Part shown: piece after piece, positions 6,845-14,374 of the stretch
Numbering within the stretch: position 1 is the first letter of the stretch
Layout of the letters: each line of letters begins with the position of its first letter
DNA from: Armatimonadota bacterium
Lineage (GTDB): Bacteria; Armatimonadota; Zipacnadia; Zipacnadales; VGFC01
Reading direction: 5' to 3'
Assembly (NCBI GenBank): GCA_016869015.1
Contig: VGFB01000008.1
Coordinates: forward strand, 1 to 20,797
Length of the DNA: 20,797 nt
Notes under the pieces: generated by a model
Seen by the model: the letters and a program-made list of their open reading frames with translations, nothing else
Databases searched by the model: none
Told to the model about the DNA's origin: nothing
Program-made: the position numbers and the translations under genes

Positions 6845-7855
6845 ATGCTCGAGCTGCGCATCGGCATCCTCGGCGCGGGCAACATGTTCGACACTCACTA
6901 CCGCGCCTTCAGCGCCGTGCCACAGGCGCGCGTGGTGGCCATCGGCTGTGGGAGTCGGGCCGCGCGCAAGGCGGATGAGCACGGGCTGGTCTGGGTCGAG
7001 AGCGCCCCGGCCATGGCCGACCGCGACGACATCGACGCGGTCATCGTCGCCACGCCCCACACGCTGCACGCGAACCATGCCACGCCCTGCCTGCGCGCGG
7101 GCAAGCACGTGCTGGTCGAGAAGCCCATGGATGTCTCGACCACCGCCTGTGACCGGATGATCCGCGCCGCGCAGGAGTCGGGCGCGAACCTCATGGTGGG
7201 CCACAGCCATCGGTTCTGGCCGGCCGGTCGGCTGGCGAAGTCGCTCATTCAGGACGGGGCCATCGGGGAGCTGACGATGGTGCGCGACACGCTGGTCACC
7301 GCCGGCAGCCTCAAGGGCGCCGGCGGCTGGCCCACCGACCCCTCACTGACGGGGCGCGGCCTGCTGGTCGGCTACGGGTGTCACGTCGTGGATCGCCTGC
7401 GGTGGTGGTTCGGATCGGAGTGCGAGAGCGTCTTCGCGAGCGACTTCCGATTCCGCACGGACGCGCCGGTCGAGACGGCGGGAATGCTGCAACTTCGGTT
7501 CCTCAGCGGGGGAGTCGCGCAGGTCTGGTGGAGCCAGTGCACCCCTCCGCCCGGGTTCGGGGACATGGTCTGTCGGGCGGAGATCGTGGGGACGGAGGGG
7601 ATCATCGACTGCCAGACGTACAACCGGCTGCGGATCGCGCGCCAGCCTGCGGGCGAGTGGGAGCTGGTCTACGATCAGGTGCAGTTCCCCGACGCCCGCG
7701 ACCGGACGTTTGAGGCCCAGGCGCAGGAGTTCGTCGACAGCATCCTCGAGTCCCGCGCCCCGGAGGTCACCGGCGCCGATGGCCGAGCGGCCGTCGAGAT
7801 CGCCGAGGCGGCCTACCAGTCCTCCGACACCGGCACCTCCGTCCGCCTACGCTGA
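6845..7855 (+). CDS. Gfo/Idh/MocA-family NAD(P)-dependent oxidoreductase
   Basis: A 336-residue cytoplasmic protein with the usual two-domain layout. The N-terminal Rossmann fold shows the dinucleotide motif G10-A-G12-N. The family signature E92-K93-P94 follows the strand HVLVEKP. In the C-terminal sheet domain, H180 and D183 (GCHVVD) match the usual catalytic histidine and aspartate region. Members oxidise or reduce sugars, inositols and related polyols, often in glycan-degrading loci. The ATG at 6845 is chosen because the Rossmann strand (LRIGILGAGN) begins right after it; AGGGGG lies just upstream. The frame continues upstream to 6644 but only through the SEC-C gene's end. The stop is 3 nt from that of the convergent propeller gene. 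The exact sugar substrate is unknown. Confidence 0.92.
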   Translation: MLELRIGILGAGNMFDTHYRAFSAVPQARVVAIGCGSRAARKADEHGLVWVESAPAMADRDDIDAVIVATPHTLHANHATPCLRAGKHVLVEKPMDVSTTACDRMIRAAQESGANLMVGHSHRFWPAGRLAKSLIQDGAIGELTMVRDTLVTAGSLKGAGGWPTDPSLTGRGLLVGYGCHVVDRLRWWFGSECESVFASDFRFRTDAPVETAGMLQLRFLSGGVAQVWWSQCTPPPGFGDMVCRAEIVGTEGIIDCQTYNRLRIARQPAGEWELVYDQVQFPDARDRTFEAQAQEFVDSILESRAPEVTGADGRAAVEIAEAAYQSSDTGTSVRLR

Positions 7856-7858
7856 CCC

Positions 7859-9244
7859 CTACGGCAAGACAACCCTCGCATACCGCACCGTGCGTTGCGT
7901 GTTGCGGCACTCGCCAAGGAGGTCGAGGGTGTTGGAGGGCGCGGACCCGGCGCGCGGCGTGGCGGTGAAGAACGAGGTGAAGGGGTTGCTCAGGGGCACG
8001 GTGACCGGCGGCGTGTAGCTGCCGTCGGGGAGGATCTCGAGCAGTCGATCCTCCGCGAAGGCCGCCCCGTCGGGGTTCGAGCCGCTGACGAAGTAGATGA
8101 CGAGGAGTCGGTTGTCGGGCGTGATGTGGAAGCGCCCGTTGCCCGGGGTCGGCCCGGGAAGGCCCTCGCCGCTCTCCTGGAGGGTGACGCGAGTCTCCAC
8201 CTTGCCGTCGCGGACGATCGCGTAGTTGAGCTGGTGGCGCTGCTTCTCCTCGGGGAAGAACTTCTCCCGCAGGCGCTCGTCCAGGGCGCGCTCGGTCCAC
8301 AGGATGTGCACCGCCCCGTCGGGTGCGACCCACAGATCGCAGGGGAAGATCCAGCCGCACGTCTTGTCGCGACTGGCGACCTCGACCCACTCGGCGAACT
8401 CCCCCTTCGTGATGTCGGGACACCAGGCGAGGAAGAGCCGCCGGAAGTCGAAGTCCCAGTCCCGTCCGGTCAGTTCCTTCTTGTACGCGCGCCAGGCGTC
8501 GTAGGGCTCGACGATGTCGCTGACCCCGCAGAAGTACACCGCCCGGTCCTTCAGCGCCACGTTCGGGTAGCAGACCCGGATCGGCTGGGGCTTGTCGTAC
8601 TCCGCGCCCCACGGCCACATGAGCTTGCCTTGCGCCGACCAGTTCCCCTCGCGGTCGCGGAAGCTCCACTCGGCGTGGGTGTAGCCGATGTTCTGGAAGA
8701 TGATCAGCTCGCCCGCCGGGCCGTCCGCGGCGAAGCTACGGTAGGAGTGCTCGGTGAACTCGGGCGCGCCGTCCCAGGTAGGGAGCAGCGTCTCGAAGGG
8801 CTGGTCGGGCGCGGCGGCGCTGAACTGCAGCACCTCCGGCCGCGCGGGGCCGCCGTATGTGCCCGGCTCGGTGAGGGTGGGATTGGCCGAGAGGAAGAGC
8901 CGCCCATCGGGGAAGCCGGCCACCGGACAGGGCTCGCGGGTGCGGCCGGTCTCATCCTTCAGTAGCTGCCGCCAGCCGTCCGCCTCGCGGGTGAAGAGCA
9001 TCCACCGGCAGTTGTTGAGCGGCTTCTGGTCGGGGATCGTCTCGAGGCCGGAGGCGAACACGCGCTCGCCGATGCGCGCCAGGCACGTCGAGCCGTGGCA
9101 CCACATGGGGCCCGCGCCGTTGTCGGCGGCCTCGTAGGTGTACACGTCTTCCTCGACCTCCACCCGGGGCTGGAGCGGCTGCGCTCCGCCCTGTGAAGCC
9201 ACAGCCAACAGCACGGCCGCGCTGAGCGCGAGCGCCAGTGACAT
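7859..9244 (-). CDS. Secreted beta-propeller protein (sialidase/BNR-like fold)
   Basis: A 461-residue protein with a clear signal peptide (LALALSAAVLLAVASQGGA, residues 3-21). The mature part shows repeated blade-like strands with W/F-D/E turns (for example VFASGLETIP, GRLFLSANPT, LWVAPDGAVHILW, RLLVIYFVSG), consistent with a BNR/sialidase-type propeller. I see no complete Asp-box set or catalytic arginine triad that would prove sialidase activity. AAGGAAGG (complement of 9251-9258) is 6 nt from the ATG. It is 46 nt downstream of the GH20-like gene on the same strand, so the two likely form one operon and act outside the cytoplasm on the same glycan. It may bind or cleave sugar; function is not established. 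Confidence 0.78.
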   Translation of the reverse strand: MSLALALSAAVLLAVASQGGAQPLQPRVEVEEDVYTYEAADNGAGPMWCHGSTCLARIGERVFASGLETIPDQKPLNNCRWMLFTREADGWRQLLKDETGRTREPCPVAGFPDGRLFLSANPTLTEPGTYGGPARPEVLQFSAAAPDQPFETLLPTWDGAPEFTEHSYRSFAADGPAGELIIFQNIGYTHAEWSFRDREGNWSAQGKLMWPWGAEYDKPQPIRVCYPNVALKDRAVYFCGVSDIVEPYDAWRAYKKELTGRDWDFDFRRLFLAWCPDITKGEFAEWVEVASRDKTCGWIFPCDLWVAPDGAVHILWTERALDERLREKFFPEEKQRHQLNYAIVRDGKVETRVTLQESGEGLPGPTPGNGRFHITPDNRLLVIYFVSGSNPDGAAFAEDRLLEILPDGSYTPPVTVPLSNPFTSFFTATPRAGSAPSNTLDLLGECRNTQRTVRYARVVLP

Positions 9245-9290
9245 GGGCGGCCTTCCTTGTCTCGAATGTCCTTGGGCCTGAAGCCCTCGG

Positions 9291-12098
9291 TCAGTTCGCG
9301 GCGTCGGCGGTTGGGTCCTGCGGGCCCGGTCGCCAGATGGCGATGGGCCCCCAGCAGGTCGCGGCGGTTGCGCCGGGCGGCTCGACGTCGGCGAACAGCA
9401 GGCGCGTCTCGTCGAGCGGGTCCATCGGAACCGTCGAGCTGTCCCAAAGCGGCAGCGCCCACGGGGCCTGGCCGACCTCCCACGCGAACACGCGGAAGCT
9501 CCGGCGCAGGATGCGGGCCTGCACGCGGTAGGTATGCTCCGCGGCGAGGGGCGGGCTCAGCGCCCGCACGCGCCAGCCGGGCTCGCTGTTCTGCCACGGG
9601 CCTGCGAGGATGATGCTGCTCTGAGTGGAGAGAGCCAGGCGAGTGCGCGAACCGGCGCAGCAGAAGCTGTAGGCAAGGTCGCCCGTCGGGTTGGCGGAGC
9701 CGAAGAGCGGGCTGTCGATGCCCATCTGCCGGGGCGTCAGCTCGAACTCCACGATCAGCGGGCGCTCATCGTCCAGCGGGAAGAGGGCGCGGGTGGTCAG
9801 GCCGCAGTAGTTCTCCCAGCCCCCCGGCGCGCGCGTCTCGAGCCGTCCGTCGATGGTCTGCGGCTCGCCTCGCACGAGCCACCGCTGCGGGTCGAGGGCC
9901 CCGAAGCGCTCGTCCAGCAGGCGCTCGGTCCTCGCGTCGGGGGCGAGAGGCGCGGGATCGGCCAGGTGGGCTTCCACGGCACGCAAGTCCCGCAACAGGG
10001 ACAGCAGGCCGCACGGGTCGCCGCGCGAGTAGAGAGGCGACACGCGCTCGAGGATCCGCTCGAGACGCTCGCGCTGCGCGGACCAACGCGCTGCCAGTGC
10101 GGCCATCTCCACCGGGGTGGGCGGCTTGGCCAGGGCGCTCTGGGTGTCGATCATCAGCTCCTGACGCTGGGCATGGGCGGCAATCTGCTCCGCCGCCAGC
10201 CACAGGTACCCGAGGTCTCGCACGGCCCCCACATGCTCGCGCTGGGCCTCGATGAGCGCCTCCACCTCCGTCGCCTCGGCTTGCACTTGCCGCGCGCGCT
10301 CCCGGACCGCGGCCAGCGTGGGCTGAGGCGCTCCGTCCGGGCCGATCAACGCGCCGCACTGCTGCAGCGCGCCGGTTAGCGTGTTGTCGAGGTAGCCGGC
10401 CTCCTGCGTGTCGTACACGCCCACCACGTCGTGCAGCGTCTGGTTCGCCAGCTCCAGGCTCGACTTGCAGCGGTCGAGTCTCTCGTACGCCGCCGCCAGC
10501 GTCGCCGCAGCCTCCTCGGTCCGCGCGTCGTAGTAGTGACGGGTGAAGGCCCGCGTGAAGGCGGGCTGGCACTCCTGGAGGGGGCGGTCGGGCCGGCTCC
10601 AGCCACAGTGGCCGTTCAGCGCAAAGCCGTACCAGATCGAGTCGAACGCGCGCAGGCGGTGCTTCGAGAACGACGCGGTCGCGGTGCCCAGGAAACGGCG
10701 GTCGGCATGTTCGCGGCGCGCCGTCTCAGCAGCCTGCATCATCCCCGCAATGTTGATGACGCCGGTCTGCTCCATCGAGGGCCAGGACTTGGGCGGGTCG
10801 GCGGGGGACAGGTCGGCCAGGTAGAAGCAGTGGTTGTACATCGCCGAGATGCCCAGCACATCATGCCCGCGCGCGAACAGGCCCGCGATCCCGTCGTAGT
10901 CGGGCCAGTACTTCCAGAATCCCAACACGGTCGTCTGCGGAATGCGGTCGAGGCCCACCCAGTCGCGCCCCGGTCCGTACATGTAGAACTCGTCGCCCCA
11001 CATCAGCGGGCGGATCGGCCGGCCGAGCTCGGTCGACAGGTCGTTGACCGCGGCGATGCACCGCTCCGCGTGGCCGAGGAGCAGGTCGCGCACGGTCTCG
11101 CCGGCCGCGACTCGGGCCGCGCATCGCGGGCAGTGGCGCCCCTGCCACTGCATGTCGATCTCGCTGCAGCCGATCCCCATCAGGGGCGACTCGTCGAAGA
11201 GGGTCAGGAGGTCGCGGTACAGGCCCTTTATGAGCGGGTAGACCTCGGGGTTGGAGGGGCAGATGAGGCCCGGGGCCGGTTCCTCACGGTAGGGCGCGCC
11301 GCCCTCGCACTGCCACACCAACTCGTAGGCCTGCGCCAGCGTCTGCAGCGAGGGGATCAGCCGGACATGCCAGCGCTTGCTCTCGGCGACGAGCTCGCGG
11401 CAAGCCTCGGGGGACAACGTGCCCGCGTCCGCGCAGTCCCGGAAGGAGGGATACGGGAAGAGGTTGCAGCACTCGATCACGAGCGCGTTCATCTTGAACG
11501 CGGAGAGCCGCCGGATCTGCTCGCACAGGTACTCCGGGTCCACGATGCGCCCGAACCGCTCCTGTCCGCCCTCGATGTAGACCCCCCGCAGCGCGAGCTC
11601 CGGCCAGTCGGCTATCTGCAAGCATGGCAGACGGCCCGCGGGCGCGCCCAGCCGCAGTAGTTGCTTGAGCGTCTGCGCCGCATGGAGCAGCCCGGCCGGA
11701 GAAGCCCCGCGCGCCGCGATGCCCTCCGGGCCAACGGCGAGGACATAGGCCTCTTCGGGCGACGGGCCCTGCTCGGGCCGGGCAGGCAGCGACGGCCCGG
11801 CGCCCAACACGAAGGTGTCGCCGGTCGTGGGGACCTCCGCGAGTCGGACCGTGACGCCGGCCGCCTCCAGGGCCGCAAACACGATGTTGCGGCATGCTTC
11901 GTGCTGCAGACCCGGCGGCAGGGCGAGAACGAGGGTCGCGCCACGCAGGCGCAGCCCGCCCTCGTGCACGACCAGCTCCTGCGGCTGCGGTGTCAGCGCC
12001 TCCGCCAAGGTCGTCTCGTCCATGGGTGAGGCTCCCCAACCGGCGAGCGCCGTCGCCGGCACCCACAGCAGACACGTCGCGCGCAGGGCTCTGCTCAT
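9291..12098 (-). CDS. GH20-like beta-N-acetylhexosaminidase-related protein
   Basis: A 935-residue protein. Residues 1-22 are a signal peptide (ALRATCLLWVPATALAG). Residues about 33-150 match the zincin-like GH20b domain (LTPQPQELVVHEGGLRL). A TIM barrel follows (from about 160; ELALRGVYIEGG, then MNALVIECCN). At the position where GH20 has the catalytic Asp-Glu pair (HxGGDE), this protein has GIGCSE, with S312 then E313. A helical region (about 540-740) and a C-terminal beta-sandwich (about 750-930) complete it. The frame is open to 12230 but I chose the ATG at 12098 because the signal peptide begins there. It probably removes N-acetylhexosamine from glycans; the Asp-to-Ser change makes activity uncertain. 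It leads the propeller gene in one operon. Confidence 0.8.
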   Translation of the reverse strand: MSRALRATCLLWVPATALAGWGASPMDETTLAEALTPQPQELVVHEGGLRLRGATLVLALPPGLQHEACRNIVFAALEAAGVTVRLAEVPTTGDTFVLGAGPSLPARPEQGPSPEEAYVLAVGPEGIAARGASPAGLLHAAQTLKQLLRLGAPAGRLPCLQIADWPELALRGVYIEGGQERFGRIVDPEYLCEQIRRLSAFKMNALVIECCNLFPYPSFRDCADAGTLSPEACRELVAESKRWHVRLIPSLQTLAQAYELVWQCEGGAPYREEPAPGLICPSNPEVYPLIKGLYRDLLTLFDESPLMGIGCSEIDMQWQGRHCPRCAARVAAGETVRDLLLGHAERCIAAVNDLSTELGRPIRPLMWGDEFYMYGPGRDWVGLDRIPQTTVLGFWKYWPDYDGIAGLFARGHDVLGISAMYNHCFYLADLSPADPPKSWPSMEQTGVINIAGMMQAAETARREHADRRFLGTATASFSKHRLRAFDSIWYGFALNGHCGWSRPDRPLQECQPAFTRAFTRHYYDARTEEAAATLAAAYERLDRCKSSLELANQTLHDVVGVYDTQEAGYLDNTLTGALQQCGALIGPDGAPQPTLAAVRERARQVQAEATEVEALIEAQREHVGAVRDLGYLWLAAEQIAAHAQRQELMIDTQSALAKPPTPVEMAALAARWSAQRERLERILERVSPLYSRGDPCGLLSLLRDLRAVEAHLADPAPLAPDARTERLLDERFGALDPQRWLVRGEPQTIDGRLETRAPGGWENYCGLTTRALFPLDDERPLIVEFELTPRQMGIDSPLFGSANPTGDLAYSFCCAGSRTRLALSTQSSIILAGPWQNSEPGWRVRALSPPLAAEHTYRVQARILRRSFRVFAWEVGQAPWALPLWDSSTVPMDPLDETRLLFADVEPPGATAATCWGPIAIWRPGPQDPTADAAN

Positions 12099-12228
12099 GC
12101 CGGTTGCCCCCGAAGATCGGTTCACGCCGAGCGGGCTTCTCCGCCGCGCCCCCGGGGTCCTCGCCGTTGCGATCAAGGGTTCGCGCCGGGGGAGGGCGAA
12201 GTGAGGCGCACCGCAGGGGAGGACAGCC
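12099..12228. other. Divergent intergenic region, GH20-like / creatininase genes
   Basis: These 130 nt separate the start codons of two divergent genes. They contain the ribosome site AGGGGAGGA (12215-12223) of the plus-strand gene. I see no convincing promoter hexamers on either strand and no repeat. Confidence 0.3.
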
Positions 12229-12879
12229 ATGGACGATCGCCGCTACGAGGAGCTGACGCCGATCGAGCTGGCCGAGGCGCGGGCGCGCGCTTCGCTGGCA
12301 TATGTGCCGATCGGCTCGACGGAGTTCCACGGGCCGCACCTGCCGGTCGGGTTCGATGCGCTCCACGCGCAGGCGGTGTGTCTCGCGGCTGTCGAGCAGA
12401 CGGGCGGCGTGGTGCTCCCCCCCACGTTCTGGGGGACCCGCGGGCATGAGGGCTACCCGGGCTCGCTGCTGCTGCAGGAGGAGACCATCGCCGCGTTGGC
12501 GACGGACATCCTCGGCCGCCTCGCGCAGCAGGGCTACCGCCTGATCGTGCTGTTCACGGGCCACTGGCCCGAGGTGCAGGGCGGCTTGCTGAAACGCGTA
12601 GCACAGGAGCACATGGGCCGGGGCGACGGCGCGAGGGTGATTGTGCTCGACCCGCTGACGATCCACCCGACCGAGGCGCGCACCGAGCATGCGGGCCGGA
12701 TCGAGACCTCGGTGATGCTGCACCTGCGGCCCGACCTCGTGCACATGGAGCGTCTCGAGGCGCCGGACGCGCTGAAGGCGATTACCGCCGATTGCGTCGA
12801 CGCGACGGCGGAGTACGGGAAGGCGTGGTTCGAGGCAGTCGTTGAGGAGACGGTGAGACGGGTGAAAGAGGCGCTGTGA
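12229..12879 (+). CDS. Creatininase-family metal-dependent amidohydrolase
   Basis: A 216-residue cytoplasmic protein of the creatininase fold. Family metal-ligand residues are seen: E32 and H34 in the segment IGSTEFHGPHLP, D43 in VGFDALHA, H112 in TGHWPE, and E159 in the canonical HAGxxETS motif (H154 to S161). The usual NGHGGN is replaced by TGHWPE. Members hydrolyse creatinine or other cyclic/linear amides, and many bacterial members have unknown substrates. A strong AGGGGAGGA lies 5 nt before the ATG. It is 45 nt upstream of the alpha-fucosidase gene on the same strand, so the two are likely co-transcribed. A role in the glycan locus, perhaps on an amide-linked sugar product, is inference from context. 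Confidence 0.88.
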   Translation: MDDRRYEELTPIELAEARARASLAYVPIGSTEFHGPHLPVGFDALHAQAVCLAAVEQTGGVVLPPTFWGTRGHEGYPGSLLLQEETIAALATDILGRLAQQGYRLIVLFTGHWPEVQGGLLKRVAQEHMGRGDGARVIVLDPLTIHPTEARTEHAGRIETSVMLHLRPDLVHMERLEAPDALKAITADCVDATAEYGKAWFEAVVEETVRRVKEAL

Positions 12880-12924
12880 CCGCGAGCGCGCTGGATCGCG
12901 CCCCAGTACGGAGGGAGTCTGCTG

Positions 12925-14346
12925 ATGGCCAAGAAGCCGGTGGTTGTGCCGGAAGGACCGTTTGAGCCGACGTGGGAGTCGCTGCTGCAGTACCGGGTGC
13001 CGGACTGGTACCTGGATGGGAAGTTCGGCCTCTTCATCCACTGGGGGCCGTACTGCGTGCCGGCCTTCGGGAACGAGTGGTACCCGCGCCAGATGTACCA
13101 GCAGGGATCGGCCGAGTTCGAGCACCACCTGAAGACCTACGGGCCGCAGGACAGGTTCGGCTACAAGGACTTCATCCCGCGCTTCAGGGCCGAGAAGTAC
13201 GACGCCGGGAAGTGGGCCGAGCTGTTCGCGAAGGCCGGGGCGCGGTTCGTGGTGCCGGTGGCCGAGCACCACGACGGGTTCGCGATGTACGACTCGGGCT
13301 TCTCGAAGTGGTGCGCGACCAAGATGGGCCCGAAGCGGGATGTGGTGGGTGAGCTGGCCGCGGCCGTGCGGGAGCGCGGGATGGTCTTCGGCGCCTCCAC
13401 GCATCGGGCGGAGCACTGGTGGTTCATGAACGGGGGCATGAAGTTCCCCTCGGATGTGCAGGACCCCAAGCACGCGGACTTCTACGGCCCCGCGCAACCG
13501 GACGGCTCGCAGCCGAACGCGGAGTTCCTCGAGGACTGGCTCGCCCGCACGTGCGAGATCGTGGACAAGTACCGGGCGCAACTGATCTGGTTCGACTGGT
13601 GGATCGAGCAGCCCGTCTTCAAGCCGTATCTCCGGCGCTTCGCCGCGTACCTGTACAACCGGGGCTGGGAGTGGGGCCAGGGGGTCGCCATCAACTACAA
13701 GAACGACGCCTACGTGCCCGGTACGGCGGTGTGGGACATCGAGCGTGGCGGCCTCTCGGGGCTACACCCCTACTTCTGGCAGACGGACACGGCGGTGGCG
13801 AAGAACTCCTGGGGCTACGTGGACGGCATGGACTACAAGAGCCCGGGGCAGATCGTGGGCGACCTGGTGGACATCGTCAGTAAGAACGGCGCGCTGCTGC
13901 TGAACATCGGCCCGCGCGCGGACGGTACAATCCCCCAGGAGGATCAGCGCATCCTGCTGGCCATCGGCCGGTGGCTGAAGGTGAACGGAGAGGCGATCTA
14001 CGGGACGCGGCCCTGGAAGGTCTACGGCGAGGGCCCCACGCAGGTCTTCGAGGGGCACTTCACCGACACGAAGCGGACCGAGTTCACCGGACAGGACATT
14101 CGCTTCACCACCAAAGGTCGGAACACGCTCTACGCCATCTGCCTCGCGTGGCCGGGCAAGGAGGCCATCGTCCGCTCGCTGGGCGCCGGTCTGCGACTTC
14201 ATCCGGGAGGCATCGCCGACGTGAAGCTGCTCGGGCATCGCGGGCCGCTGGAGTGGAAGCACGAGGCGGACGGGCTGCGGGTGAAGCTGCCCCCGAAGCC
14301 CCCGGGCGAGCACGCATACGTGCTGAAGGTGACAAGGGACGCGTGA
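12925..14346 (+). CDS. GH29 alpha-L-fucosidase
   Basis: A 473-residue glycoside hydrolase of family 29, which releases alpha-linked L-fucose with retention of configuration. The N-terminal barrel shows the family hallmarks: WYLDGKFGLFIHWGPYCVP near the start, the fucose-binding E114-H115-H116-D117-GF, and the catalytic nucleophile D224 in LIWFDWW. The later strand LLLNIGPRADGTIP is also typical. A C-terminal beta-sandwich follows (about 370-473). No signal peptide is present, so it is probably cytoplasmic and acts on imported oligosaccharides. GGAGGG lies about 10 nt upstream of the ATG. It follows the creatininase gene and precedes the LamG gene by 28 nt, indicating one operon. The call is secure; the exact linkage is not known. 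Confidence 0.95.
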   Translation: MAKKPVVVPEGPFEPTWESLLQYRVPDWYLDGKFGLFIHWGPYCVPAFGNEWYPRQMYQQGSAEFEHHLKTYGPQDRFGYKDFIPRFRAEKYDAGKWAELFAKAGARFVVPVAEHHDGFAMYDSGFSKWCATKMGPKRDVVGELAAAVRERGMVFGASTHRAEHWWFMNGGMKFPSDVQDPKHADFYGPAQPDGSQPNAEFLEDWLARTCEIVDKYRAQLIWFDWWIEQPVFKPYLRRFAAYLYNRGWEWGQGVAINYKNDAYVPGTAVWDIERGGLSGLHPYFWQTDTAVAKNSWGYVDGMDYKSPGQIVGDLVDIVSKNGALLLNIGPRADGTIPQEDQRILLAIGRWLKVNGEAIYGTRPWKVYGEGPTQVFEGHFTDTKRTEFTGQDIRFTTKGRNTLYAICLAWPGKEAIVRSLGAGLRLHPGGIADVKLLGHRGPLEWKHEADGLRVKLPPKPPGEHAYVLKVTRDA

Positions 14347-14357
14347 CAAGTGACGGG
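14328..14357. repeat. GTGACAAG direct repeats at the GH29 gene end
   Basis: Two copies of GTGACAAG flank and overlap the stop codon of the fucosidase gene, followed by TGACGGG. They resemble the GTGACAG heptamers at 3080-3105. They may be a degenerate intergenic repeat family of this genome or simple local duplication. Confidence 0.4.
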
Positions 14358-14374
14358 AACAGCGGAGGGCAGGG

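Noticed and set aside
5742..6845. Upstream extension of the QatB-like frame to 6845
   Set aside because: It is antisense to the SEC-C gene and of shadow-like composition; the MGTS start at 5741 has a ribosome site.
11284..13581. 765-codon minus-strand open frame
   Set aside because: It overlaps the GH20-like, creatininase and GH29 genes in other frames and shows no domain.
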